Shown here in pieces: positions 12,801 to 21,544 of a stretch of 60,000 nucleotides of DNA. The position numbers were made by a program, and so were the translations under genes. The stretch spans positions 1,848,403-1,908,402 of the forward strand of contig NMRA01000013.1 of NCBI GenBank assembly GCA_002633005.1, in the 5' to 3' direction. The DNA is from Phoronis australis (taxonomy: Eukaryota > Phoronida > Phoronidae). Each line of letters begins with the position of its first letter. The stretch's first letter is position 1. The notes beneath the pieces were generated by a model. The model saw only the letters and a list, made by a program, of their open reading frames with translations. It searched no databases and was not told the origin of the DNA.

Positions 12801-13540
12801 TACTATATATTTTATAAAAAATGGATAAACATAGTTTCACTAGTCCGCCATATTGTGTGCTAATTACGTGAAGGATTACGTAACCTGGCGTGCGTTCAGT
12901 AGACGCTAGGACTTAGCTGAAACGTAGTCAAAGTCACGCATTTTCATTTAAAATGCACGGCAATATCTCATGTAATCTCGCGAAGTCTTGCTTTTCAGCG
13001 AGGTCCTAGCGTTACTGAACGGGAGGCAGGTAAGGGCAGCCACCTTGTTGACCAGCACCCAACTGACTGTCACTTGCCGAGTCATAGTGTACTACAATTT
13101 CATCCACTCCATAACGGTCAGCGCTGTAGTGGTAAAATTAGAGGTAAGTAGGCGCTCAAAGCCCACCCTATCATCTAAGCACTGAACGCAACTTACGGTG
13201 CGTAGGCGCTACGTTCAAATGCTAAAAAGGTGGTTGGCTGCGCCTACGTGCGCCTACTCCCCACTACAGCACTGATAACGGTAACGTTAGTTAGCGATTC
13301 ACTGGTTTTCCGAAACGTTTTGAGGCACTAATGACTATGAGGTATGAGGTTATGGCCTATAATAAGGCCGACAAAGGCATTCGATCTTACCTGGCTACAC
13401 GAGGAAGTTTACTTACCTGTTCGGATTGTTCTGCACGATACGTCGAGTTTGTCTAAGGATAATCTTCTCATAATCATAAAGCTCAAACATATCGTGAAGA
13501 CAGCAAACGTTCCCAAGATCGTTCTTTTGCGCACCGCCAT
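582..13540 (-). CDS. GHDC: GHDC-like GH3-domain protein, six coding exons
   Basis: Minus-strand join of 13540-13417, 6619-5421, 4083-3956, 2837-2698, 1515-1430 and 800-582 gives 1896 nt, 631 aa. The protein belongs to the GH3 family of acyl-adenylate-forming enzymes, whose plant members conjugate amino acids to auxin or jasmonate; the animal member (GHDC) has no settled reaction. Residues about 8-23 and 42-53 are hydrophobic, consistent with a signal anchor or membrane association. Three nucleotide-binding motifs are readable: TSGTSG (173-178), YAATE (392-396) and YRYRFGDVV (459-467). The C-terminal region (VPHYVVFLELE, then IGPAVVHVV and YKVPRVLRS) matches the GH3 end. Every junction keeps phase. 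The start is the first ATG in exon 1 with A at -3 and G at +4. Exon 1 is joined across a 6.8-kb intron on phase and on N-terminal character only, so it is less certain than the rest. Confidence 0.88.
1194..1331. repeat. Two tandem copies of a 65-68 bp palindromic mini-element
   Basis: Two adjacent units (about 1194-1260 and 1267-1331) each run from CATG through GCACTGAAAAAAGT, a G-run/C-run hairpin (GGGGCTAAAGCCCC; GGGGCTGCAGCCCC) and CCCCCTATG. An inverted copy is at 19177-19244. The ends are inverted repeats of CATGGG(N)GGCGCA. No coding capacity. Confidence 0.75.
1430..1515 (-). CDS. GHDC: GHDC-like exon 5
   Basis: An 86-nt exon encoding (G)ESVVPHYVVFLELESDDE followed by VRLSEQQKSM. The 'PHY.VF.E' pattern is the typical GH3 C-terminal strand. 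It lies between acceptor TTGCCTACAG and donor GTAATG. Confidence 0.88.
1735..2120. mobile_element. MITE-like dispersed repeat, copy 1
   Basis: About 385 bp carrying several CCCTAGAACAAGTTAC-type motifs on both strands, with imperfect terminal inverted repeats (left AAGTCCCGTCCATTCACAGC; right GCTGTGTGTGCATGGATGG). Related copies lie at about 11280-11680 and 35158-35345. No ORF of note; probably a non-autonomous DNA element. Confidence 0.65.
2270..2335 (+). repeat. tRNA-derived SINE-like fragment
   Basis: It contains a perfect T-arm (stem GTGGG/CCCAC around loop TTCGAGT, the pol III B box) followed by CAGGTCA. There is no convincing D-arm, anticodon arm or pairing acceptor strand, so this looks like a tRNA-derived repeat fragment, not a working tRNA. 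Confidence 0.45.
2698..2837 (-). CDS. GHDC: GHDC-like exon 4
   Basis: The exon begins (R)QGQLLNVRGEKTSEKHFYQT and ends EHVVALKG. The NVRGEK segment corresponds to the GH3 'LSVxxEK/D' region after the third nucleotide motif. The acceptor is TTTTCCTAG, and the donor GTTAGT is weaker than consensus. Confidence 0.9.
3956..4083 (-). CDS. GHDC: GHDC-like exon 3, YRxGDV motif
   Basis: The exon reads VELGKDYELVLTNLSGLYRY, then RFGDVVKV and NNTPVVEFLYR, the most diagnostic GH3 segment. The acceptor is CACTAG and the donor is TACAG before GTAGCT, leaving phase 2. Confidence 0.93.
5421..6619 (-). CDS. GHDC: GHDC-like exon 2, main GH3 domain
   Basis: A 1199-nt exon after acceptor TTTCATTACAG, ending TCAG before GTATTT. 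It encodes residues 42-441, including the TSGTSG phosphate-binding motif, the stretch NLITKGRPKMLAVTSG typical of GH3 proteins, and the YAATE motif. No stop codon interrupts it. Confidence 0.93.
7849..7866. repeat. Perfect 18-bp palindrome
   Basis: GCAACTACCGGTAGTTGC is its own reverse complement. It stands alone in intron 1 of the GH3 gene. It could be a recognition site or chance. Confidence 0.8.
8781..8880. repeat. Hairpin with internal AGATCTTAAAAGATCTT-type direct repeats
   Basis: The outer arms TATACAGACT and AGTCTGTGTATA are inverted. The interior repeats AGACTTGTCTAGA and CTTAAAAGATCTT twice, each itself partly palindromic. Confidence 0.7.
9310..9515. repeat. Dispersed repeat R-A, copy 1
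   Basis: The segment with GGTACGTCATTAGTGCAAAG, GAATTTTTTGTTTTCGCATT and CCAGCTATACATTA is matched in the same orientation by about 38570-38765. It has no coding capacity, and the family is unknown to me. Confidence 0.65.
10690..11240. repeat. Dispersed repeat R-B, copy 1
   Basis: About 550 bp with GCGTTCTCCTGTTCAGTG, CAGCATTTGAC and GCACAGCCCATTCAGGCT, ending near ACAAGTTGG. It aligns along its length, same orientation, with about 48487-49000. Interrupted frames make it non-coding; probably an old transposon-derived repeat. Confidence 0.7.
11280..11680. mobile_element. MITE-like dispersed repeat, copy 2
   Basis: Starts near TCCACACACAGACTTATCCT and ends near AAGTCTGAGTGTGGACGG, which are inverted relative to each other. 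It shares CCGCCTTGCCCCAGGTTT and CCCTAGAACAAGTTACC with the copy at 1735-2120. It includes a short (AC)n run at about 11370. Confidence 0.7.
11750..11888. mobile_element. TIR element 'GCGTTCAGTAACGCTAGGAC', copy 1
   Basis: Begins AGGCGTGCGTTCAGTAACAC and ends AGCGCTACTGAAGGGGAGG, an inverted-repeat pair. The interior carries TTTTCATTTAAAATAC and CAATATCTCACG shared with copies at 12883-13031 and 35583-35813. Confidence 0.72.
12883..13031. mobile_element. TIR element 'GCGTTCAGTAACGCTAGGAC', copy 2
   Basis: A 149-bp unit running from ACCTGGCGTGCGTTCAGT to ACTGAACGGGAGGCAGGT. The terminal 25-30 bp are inverted repeats differing at a few positions. It has no ORF, so it is a probable MITE. Confidence 0.78.
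13119..13274. mobile_element. 156-bp hAT-type MITE with 8-bp target duplication
   Basis: The ends are CAGCGCTGTAGTGG and CCACTACAGCACTG, inverted with one mismatch. Both flanks are ATAACGGT (13111-13118 and 13275-13282), a perfect 8-bp direct repeat. CAG...CTG ends and 8-bp duplications are the hallmark of hAT transposition. It sits about 140 bp from the GHDC-like exon 1 donor, inside intron 1. Confidence 0.88.
13417..13540 (-). CDS. GHDC: GHDC-like exon 1 (start codon, signal anchor)
   Basis: ATG at 13540-13538 opens a 41-codon exon starting MAVRKRTILG, with basic residues followed by a hydrophobic run (FAVFTICLSFMIM). It ends at AACAG before donor GTAAGT (phase 1), compatible with exon 2, which begins CC. 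Assignment to this gene is inferred from position, strand and phase. Confidence 0.65.
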
Positions 13541-13743
13541 TCTTATTGATCACTTTATGTTTATCAGTTCACTTCACGACTGTATTTCTTGAAAGGAAAC
13601 CACGGACTACGTCGGTCCACAGTTCAATGGTTCGTCTGCTTGATGTCTAGTACACATGCGCAACTGGAAACCGGAAATGCACAGGTGGAGACTCGGTTGC
13701 TTCCTGAATATTGCTGAGTGAAGGTGTGCAGTTGTGAAAGAAA
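13541..13743. promoter_or_regulatory. Divergent (bidirectional) promoter between GHDC-like and FPGT genes
   Basis: Only 203 bp separate the two start codons, which point away from each other. The interval holds an ETS-type site (ACCGGAAAT, 13670-13678) and an NRF1-like half site (CATGCGCA, 13655-13662), both common in bidirectional housekeeping promoters. No TATA box is obvious. Both 5' UTRs must lie here or be very short. Confidence 0.7.
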
Positions 13744-13831
13744 ATGGAAAAGGAACAACTGGGTGCTAATGTGAAGACTCATCCGAAGATTTCACTTGAA
13801 CCAGTCATACAGGAGTTCAACAATATTCGAG
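13744..13831 (+). CDS. FPGT: FPGT exon 1
   Basis: MEKEQLGANVKTHPKISLEP, then VIQEFNNIR and the first base of a Gly codon. The donor reads G/GTTTAC, well off consensus at +3 to +5. The joined sequence NNIRGKSKKEGGFEFWD matches the 'ELRGK...GEFWD' start of known FPGTs, which supports the junction. Confidence 0.85.
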
Positions 13832-16800
13832 GTTTACGAGTGTTCAGATATGATTTACCATGTCAGCCAGTTAGCTAGCCAGCCAGCTAGCTGAGTGTAT
13901 GAAGACTGTCGTCAAAATACAGCTAGGACTATTTTCTAGGTCCCACTGCGTGTATTTCTTCCGTAGACCTCGAAATTGCACGCAGCCAGTGTAGTTCTGC
14001 TCGTCACCGCACCGTGAAACTTGTATCAACATGTAAAGCTAAAGACCGCGGACGGTGTATACTGGGGAACCCAATGTTCGTCCGCCTAAGCATAAAACCG
14101 ACTTGCTGTTGTACTCACCGAATTATTCCACTTCAAAGTTATGATCTGAATAGGATTCGATTTAACTCTCACAGATATACCGCATTCATCGATTCGGAAG
14201 TTTTCTTTAATTTGTGCCGAGTTATTTTAAATGTGCACTGCCTTCGGCAGCCATTTTATTGTGACACCTAAGTTCGTCATATGCTGCCCCCTTTTGTAAA
14301 AACTGAGAAACATGCAGAAAAAGGCCAACGAAGTAATGAAAATTGCAACAGCCTGTTTTTATTGACATAAACTCGATTTGAAGCTTTGATGTTGAGCTCT
14401 GCACTGTGGTTTCCAATAAAAGCCAATTGGACAACATTTCAATGCAGTTTAATGGTGAATGCGTGAGGCAAAAATGTTAAGAACCCAGCGTATCGCATTT
14501 GTCTGCGGATTTTTCCTTTGGCCTTCTAGATCCTACTAGTGCCTGGGACAAACAGATACATTGCATAAACAAACCCTGGATCATGTTTTGTGTCCCGTCG
14601 GAAGAAAATTTAAATTCGAAAACATCTTCTGAAAACGCACAAAAAAGTGTATTAGTAAAATCTACTGATTTTTAAGTGGTTTTAAAAAACAATCGGTAAA
14701 CTCACCGATTTTTGTCTCATTACTTTGATACGTGTCTCTTCCGATAAGTTAGTACCTAACGTGCAGACGAGCACTCCAAATTGGAACGCTAAGTCCCGCG
14801 TGGTTGCGCTGCACGCGAAACAAGATGGCGGACGAACTTTGGAGCCTGACGAAAATAGGTAACCGGACGATACATGCAAAATCTGGGAGTAAACCGACAC
14901 CTTGCCCATTACAGCCGTTTAAGTGAAAAACAATGCAATAAACGTCATTTACTTGCGTAACTAACTGCCTTTTCTAACAATGATAAGTATTTCGTCGTTT
15001 TGAAAACAGTACGCTCGTGTCACACGCACGCGCCTTTTTTTGCGACATCTCTCGGGAGATGATGATAGCTTGGCAGCAACAGAATTTCTTCTGAAATTCG
15101 ATTTTTCGGTACCAAAATTCTAAAAACTTAATGAAGTGAAACCAGTTCTGATAATTTGTTGTGACGTATACGCAACCTTGTGAAAGAACAACAGTTGATT
15201 GAAGAATCGGTGAAAAAAGAAACTGGCCAATAGGTGACGCAAAATTTCATGGCGCCGAAAGCCGTCGCTAAAGATCGCTCCACAACTTTAGCAGCAGAAT
15301 AACGGTAGAACGCCATTTTTTCCAACACTGTTAAATAATTTTGTTTACTCAAGGAAGACTGTAGTTTTTAATGACACTAATTTTGTGTCAGATTTTACCT
15401 TACCACTTTTTACCCACACCGGTGCAAAGCTGTATATTTACCTAGGCTATTAGTTAGCCAGCCAGCTAGCTCGGCTGTATGAAGACTCTCGTCAAATTAT
15501 TTATATACAGCTTTGTACCAAGGCTACCAGTTAGTCAGTGCTAAGTGGCAGGGTGGCAGTGCCAGGCAGTGGTCGGTGCTAAAAACTAATTAAGACAGTG
15601 ACCGGCTGGTCCCGGCAGTAGAGACGATGGTCATTGTCTAGACAGTGACCGGCTGGCCTCAGTGGCAGTCCAGACATTGAAGCTCCTATGAGAGCTACGC
15701 CAACAATCTCGGCAAATTATGCCTCGCACTGATTAAAACATCAGAGTGACGTTGTGGTCGTTGTGTACCTTTTGCGCATAGAGGGACACTTTAGGCCGTA
15801 GTAGCCCTGGTACATTAAGCTGCATGTAATATGAAATGTACAGCTGTGTGCCGAAGTGGGGGTAAAAACCTGACCCGACAGAACCTGACACAAAATTAGT
15901 GTCATTAAAAAATACACTTTTATCCTGATAAAATTGAATTGTTTACCAGTGTTGGAATACTTGGCGTTCTACTGTTATTCTGCTGTTAAACTTGTGTAGT
16001 GATCTCTTAAGCTGGCTTTTGGCCCCATGAAACATTGTGTCACCTATTGGTAAGTTTCTTTTTTCATCTATTCTTCAATCAACTGTTCTTTCACGAGGTT
16101 GTGTATAAGTCCCAACAAATTTTCAGAACTGGTTTCACTTCATTACAAGAATTTTGATACCAGCAAACCGTGTTTCAGAACAAATTCTGCTGCTGCGAAG
16201 CTGTCGATCATCATCTTCTGAGAGAAGTCGCAAAGAATTTAGGAAATGGCGCATATGCGTGTCACAAGCCTACTGTTTCACAAAATCGTATTATAATAGC
16301 ATTTCGTACTGTTGCAATCTTTCAATATCTTATTACCGCAAACACTCAGGTTAACAACTGTGCTCACGCTTGTGTCTACTCCCTACCTTTGAAGTGTTTC
16401 ATAATAAGCGTTAACTAAGCGTTTCCCCTCAACTTTTGAGAATTTCCAATTAAGCGCCAACAGTTCAGGCTAGAGCCCATCATAGCGCACTACAGACGAT
16501 GGCACGTGGTTTGAAATTGACACGCAACCTATATAGTGAGTCACTTCCATTTTACACAACAACAAGCTCATTTTTAAAGAAAACATCTTCGCTTTCTCAT
16601 TATGTAAAAAACCAAACCCCGGCTTTGTTTTTAAACCTCCGAAAGAAAGTTGAGACTAGTGACTGATGTGTGTCATTTTGAGACTGACTTACTTTTCTCG
16701 TTCATGGAAGGTTTGAGAAGCAAACTTGAATTTCCCGATGAAAACCCACAAGGGATTCGAGAATTATTTCAAGGCCTTTCATTTCATGGAAACTAATTGT

Positions 16801-19800
16801 TGAGTACTTAAACAGCATAAGTGCAGCATTTCTGTTGTGAAATTTGCACTGATTTGTACCCCCGTATCCGCTTATGTCATTCGGCTAGGGCAGCGTTTTA
16901 CAGATTATTTTCGACATGATGTTCTTCAAACGTCGAGTTACGTTGGTAAGTTTGGGCTGCGAATGAAAAATGGAGGGAGTTTGCACTCAGAGTTAGTTTG
17001 AATCTTTAACGACATTGGTGACAGTTGTAGTAGGTCAGATCTAGCAAAATCGGGGATACTTTTTCAACAAATATCTCCCTCTTCACATTTCAAATTTAGC
17101 TACTTGAATGCATGTGTCGGTTAGAAAGCACTGATTCAACTTTCACGTCGGCAACAGCCTTTGAATGTCGGTTGTGAAGAACAGTAACGCGGTACCTGCA
17201 TGTAAGACCTGTGACCTGCAGGGAAAAACGTAATCTAAACACTTTCTCAATGATCTAAAATAGCTATTTTGGCGCATAAAAATGGCAGGAAAATTTTGCG
17301 ACCTGGCATTTATGAATGAGAGCTGAATTTTGAAAGTGCGACCTGGGATTTTGGTTAGGTCGCAAAATGCGACCTGGCGACTTTCCTAGCGTCAAGCCCT
17401 GATGACACTTTTGTTACAAAAGCCACAGAATTATGCAAGAAAATGATATTTCTTAGATTGTTTTTCACTTAAATGGCTGTAACAGGCAAAGTGAGTGCCT
17501 GTTGACTCCCAGATTTCCATGCACTCCCACCGGTCCTTAGCTCTGCATGTTGATACAAGTTTCATGGCAATGTGACAAGCAGAACTACCCAGGCTGTGTG
17601 AAATTTCGAAGTCTGTCGATGTTGAACGCAGTGATACCTAGCTGTATTTTGACTGTAGTCTTCATGCAGGTAGTTGGCTGACTACATCTTAGGAGGCCAT
17701 CGATGTCTTTAATTCCTTCTAACTGGAACAAATACTTCCGTAATCAAACCTATTCATCTCGCAGTCCTTTGTTCAGTTGCCCAAATTGGATCTGGTCATT
17801 TTTACACTGCTCGTGCTCCTGTTTTAACCGTGCTACTATAATTTTTATCGCATGTGACCGCCAGGGGGGAGCGCAGTGTTAAAAGTGGCTAGTTGCCAAT
17901 TTGGGCAACTGAATGAAGGATTGCTTGAAGAAAAACTTTGATTACCGAAGTATTTGTTCGAGTTGGTATGAATTGAAGACATCAACAGCCTCTTAAGGTG
18001 TCCCTCTCTGTGCAAAAGGTACTTGTAACAACGTGACTTTGATGTTTTAATCAGTGTGAGGCATACTTCACCGATAAGCTTCTGATGTATAAAGCTCCTA
18101 TAGTAGCTTCACAGTCTTTGCTGGTGCCAGCTAGAGACGGTGGTCACTGTCTAAGGTTCGCGGTAACTGACGTCACACAATTTCCCATCATTTCCCTGAG
18201 GCGAGGAAAAAAACAACTTCGACATGAAAATGGTGCTTGCACAGGTGTAGTTTAGCACATTTTTCGGTTTTAGTGTTCGTTTGTCTGCTAAATGTATATT
18301 TTCAGTGAAATGTGGTCCTGTTTAGGTTTTCATTTTGTTATTCACTTATGGAAATTTAGAAAATGACTATGTCTTGTTCCCCAGTCGACTGGCCTGGGAC
18401 TGGGATGGTGATCGGCACTTGTTGTGTGATGCCCATACTGATCCAAGCCTCTCAGCATTACTCCACACTCCCAGATTTTTTTCAAAATGTTGGAAGAACT
18501 CTGAGTACTATTGAAATAATCATTATTACCTATCGGCAGCCTGGTTTTGCTGGAGAGCCTAGCTTTCGAGCCCATTTTGGGCTCTTTGTCAGGCCACAGG
18601 GGGGTCTTTGGGTGACCTGGTCATCTGTAGCAGTGGACATCCCCTCAGTGTCCCAACGAAGACCTCGAGAATGGCTCAAAAGCTAGGCTCTCTAGCAAAA
18701 CCAGGCTGCCAATAGGTACAAAAATCATTATTTCATTACATTTTAGCAGTGCCCTCTATGATTCCACTGATTAAGCTTGAAATTACACTACCATGACTGC
18801 AACTGGCTTCATTGGAAAACGACTGGCTCTAACTGGATTTTTTAACGTTTGGGACTTGTAAACCAAGATCTGACATTTATAGAAAATTGCGTTGTTAAAC
18901 TGCAGAAAATTTCATCAGTCTATTTTCGAGCACTTGTGACTAAAACAGTGAAGCTCAGACTAATAATGTATCAAAGGTATTTTTGGAAATGAGAAGAAAT
19001 CACATGCATTAATCGTTAGCAAAATAGATCTGGCTTATTTTGTGTTCGCATTTTTAACAATTTTGAGAACTGATAGCTTTTGCATTTTTGAAAACTTCCA
19101 TACCAAAATGTGCACAGTTAATTAAATTGTTTTCCTAATTCAACGGAATGTTATAGCTCTGAGAAAGAATGCCTCACATGGGTGGCGCACCATAGAGGGC
19201 TGGGGGGCTATACCCCCAGTTTTTTCAGTGCTGCGCCTCCCATGCCTTGCCAGTGACGTTTCAAAATTCTATGTACATCAGAGAATGCTACTCAGACGAT
19301 GAATTGAGCTTACTCCCAGCTGTTATGACGCTAAATTCTGAATCGTGTTACCTGAATACTTTTGACATGCACTGTACATGTGTGATACTGCTTCATTTGT
19401 GAGACTGACTAGGAAATTTAAAAGAAATTAATTAATTTCCAGGAAAATCTAAGAAAGAAGGTGGTTTTGAATTCTGGGATGTCGTTGTGCTCTCCACAGC
19501 TGATGAAGAACAAAAGAAGGCGTACACAATCCAGATTGAAAACAAAATTAAACGGAAAGAACTGCCACTTGACGTGCCTTATATAGTTGTTTCCGATCCA
19601 CCAGGACCCAAAGTTGGTGCGTCGATATTTTATAAGGAGTGTCAAATTTTTTTGCTATTGTTTCAGTGAGTGACATAAGTTAGCAGTGATAACAGATGTT
19701 ATCAGATGTCAGTCCATGATTGTTGATGTGTAGTTATGAATGGCAACATGCCCTATTTAAGAACCAGAACAAAGGATTCCATTCTAAAACACGACCCAAA

Positions 19801-21544
19801 GCAATATTCAATATTTTGTTCTAAGGTGGAGCTGTATGGGTCATTATGAACAATTCCTAGCGTAAGATGATCAGAACTATTGAGTGAAAGTGGTGAAAGT
19901 AGAATGATGTATATGTAGAACAAGTTTATTTTATAAAACTGAAAGAACCGTGATTGTAGCAATTGTAGATCTTCATCTATATTGAAAATTATTTGTTTTC
20001 CACGTAATTACTCTACCTGTTTACTACCCTCAGGTAATGGTGGGTCCATCATGCATTGCCTCCACATTTTATCTCAACAATTTCCGGAGGAGCTCTTTTC
20101 ATGGAGGGTGCTGATCATCCCAGCTGGCGGCCAAAGCCAACGACTGCCCTCTGCGAGTGTGTTGGGTAAAGTCTTCACCGCTATACCTCTGATTGACACA
20201 AACGGCTCTACCATGTATCAGATGTTGGACTTGCAGTTGGCCTTGTTCTTGCCGTTTTTGTCAAAGATGCAACCAGGTGTATTTATCGCGTGTCCTGACA
20301 TCATAGTGACTTTTAACCTTGACAAAGAGGATGATGATTGGTCGTTTTCAAAGCCAGGCTTCACCGTCTTTGCTCATCCGGGGACAATAGAACTTGGCAA
20401 AGGACATGGTGTTTACGTGGTGGATAACCCTCACAAGTTATCAGGGAAAACAGCAGAGTTTGCCAATTGTCTGGAGGTCCTGCAGAAACCTTCTGAGGAA
20501 GTCATGCGCAACAAAGGCGCTGTGGTATGCACAAATGGTTCAGAAGAAATGGTGTACATTGATAGCACTTTCTTCTTTGATCATCAGGTTTCAAAGAAAC
20601 TACTGAGTTTATATAATGAAATCGCTCCACTGTCGTGTGAAATCGATGGCTATGGTGATTTCCTGCAGTCTGTTGGTCCACGCGCATCAATTGCCTTCAC
20701 CAATAATGTGTCAAATGTGAGTTCCGTTCTCCCTGAGCTTGTACTCACACGACAGAAGGTGTTCCATGCTCTCCAAGGTACAACAATCAACCTGGTTATG
20801 CTGAATGAATCTCGCTTTAACCACATAGGGTCCACTGAGGAGTACTTGTACCATTACTGTTCTGACAGACTTCTCTCTCGCGAAATGTCACTGAGACGGA
20901 GTGTATTAGTGTCCTATTACGACTCACTGGAAACAAAAAGGTCTCGTGTGGATTTCCAAGGAACTGTTCTGCACAGCAAGCTTCATTCCAGCTCCACTGT
21001 TGCCCCAACAAGTGTCATCGAGTATTGTGATATCGATGTCTGTCTTGATCTCCATGGCAATTGTATCCTGAGCAACTGCCAATTCATTCAGGAAGTGGGT
21101 GGTGACCTCACGAACGTGGAAATTCCGACTTCATCATTTATTCATACTGTTCCTGTGACTATAGATGGTGAATGCAAATATGTTACCGTTGTTTTCGATG
21201 TCAAGGACAATTTGAAGAAAAAGGTATCTCGTGATAAGTGGACCGATTTATCCATATTTGGTAAAGGCATCAAGGACGTCTTACCTGTTTTAGGTGGAAA
21301 ATCTGCACACAAAGCCTTTACTGAAGATCAGCCGTGTGGATTGTGGTTTGCCAAGTTATTTCCGGCAGCACAAAACATGTCAGAGTCGTTTTTGCTGGCT
21401 CTAAAACTGCTGCACTTCGCTAAGGGGGGCCACAAAATGCCAGATTTTAGCAGCTTCATGTGTTTGTCCATGCATGATGTATTGAATAAAAAGGACGTAC
21501 ATAAAATGATTGAGTTCAGAAATAGACTAGGGGAAAAGTTGTAA
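13744..21544 (+). CDS. FPGT: Fucose-1-phosphate guanylyltransferase, three exons
   Basis: Join of 13744-13831, 19443-19616 and 20034-21544: 1773 nt, 590 aa, close to the usual length of about 590-610. The enzyme makes GDP-L-fucose from GTP and fucose-1-phosphate in the cytosolic salvage pathway. Visible features are EFWDVVVLSTADE (exon 2), KRKELPL, the glycine-rich GNGGS spanning the exon 2/3 junction (88-92), and the pyrophosphorylase signature GGQSQRLPSASVLGKVF (119-135). Further on are EIDGYGDFLQSVGP and FNHIGSTEEYLYHY. The start ATG has A at -3 and G at +4. A polyadenylation signal follows at about 21748. Intron 1 is 5.6 kb and repeat-rich. Confidence 0.95.
13861..17690. mobile_element. 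Large imperfect fold-back structure in FPGT intron 1
   Basis: Left-arm segments 13861-14070, 14860-14940 and 15040-15440 reappear in reverse complement, in mirrored order, at about 17510-17690, 17440-17520 and 15825-16310. For example, AGTGTCATTAAAAA (right) answers TTTTTAATGACACT (left), and GAAACTTGTATCAACATG (left) answers CATGTTGATACAAGTTTC (right). About 0.8 kb in the left arm (14070-14860) and 1.1 kb in the right arm (16310-17430) are unmatched. The centre (15440-15825) holds other repeats. No transposase ORF. Confidence 0.75.
15590..15795. repeat. Dispersed repeat R-C in fold-back centre
   Basis: Carries GACAGTGACCGGCTGG twice, AAATTATGCCTCGCACTGAT and TAAAACATCAGAGTGACGTT. The same family is seen inverted at about 18000-18150 and direct at about 36860-36960 and 37060-37180. 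Confidence 0.65.
17688..17999. mobile_element. Fold-back element with arms of about 110 bp
   Basis: The left arm (17688-17800: GATGTCTTTAATTCC ... CAGTTGCCCAAATTGG) is the imperfect reverse complement of the right arm (17890-17999: CCAATTTGGGCAACTG ... GAATTGAAGACATC). The loop is about 90 bp. A related arm is present at about 37470-37560. Confidence 0.8.
18000..18150. repeat. Dispersed repeat R-C, inverted copy
   Basis: GTTTTAATCAGTGTGAGGCA and GTGCAAAAGGTACTTG are the reverse complement of motifs at 15720-15780. It ends near GAGACGGTGGTCACTGTCTA. Confidence 0.6.
18528..18717. mobile_element. 190-bp MITE with terminal inverted repeats of about 45 bp
   Basis: The left end ACCTATCGGCAGCCTGGTTT with GAGAGCCTAGCTTT is mirrored by the right end AAAGCTAGGCTCTC with AAACCAGGCTGCCAATAGGT. 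The interior has the small hairpin GAGCCCATTTTGGGCTC. AATCATTATT occurs just outside both ends. Confidence 0.82.
19177..19244. repeat. 68-bp palindromic mini-element, inverted copy
   Basis: Runs CATGGGTGGCGCACCATAG ... GCTGCGCCTCCCATG. Reverse-complemented it matches the pair at 1194-1331, including the GCACTGAAAAAACTGGGGG core. Confidence 0.78.
19443..19616 (+). CDS. FPGT: FPGT exon 2
   Basis: A 174-nt exon after acceptor AATTTCCAG. It encodes GKSKKEGGFEFWDVVVLSTA and IKRKELPLDVPYIVVSDPPG, ending AAAGTTG before donor GTGCGT. Confidence 0.95.
20034..21544 (+). CDS. FPGT: FPGT exon 3, catalytic domain and C-terminus
   Basis: A 1511-nt exon after acceptor TTACTACCCTCAG. The true exon begins at 20034; the in-frame ATG 52 bases upstream is intronic. 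It carries the nucleotidyltransferase signature and the C-terminal half. The stop TAA (21542-21544) lies inside the sequence GTAAGT, a consensus donor. Confidence 0.96.

Larger units (their letters stand above)
6620..13416. other. GHDC-like intron 1, repeat-bearing
   Basis: A 6.8-kb intron. It holds a perfect 18-bp palindrome (7849-7866), a hairpin/direct-repeat block (8781-8880) and dispersed repeats at about 9310-9515 and 10690-11240. MITE-like copies lie at 11280-11680, 11750-11888 and 12883-13031, with a short hAT-type element at 13119-13274. I see no additional coding exon. Confidence 0.6.

Noticed and set aside
19982-20033. Upstream ATG at 19982 as the FPGT start
   Set aside because: The segment before 20034 reads as intron with a polypyrimidine tract and CAG acceptor. 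Exons 1 and 2 supply the conserved N-terminus in phase.
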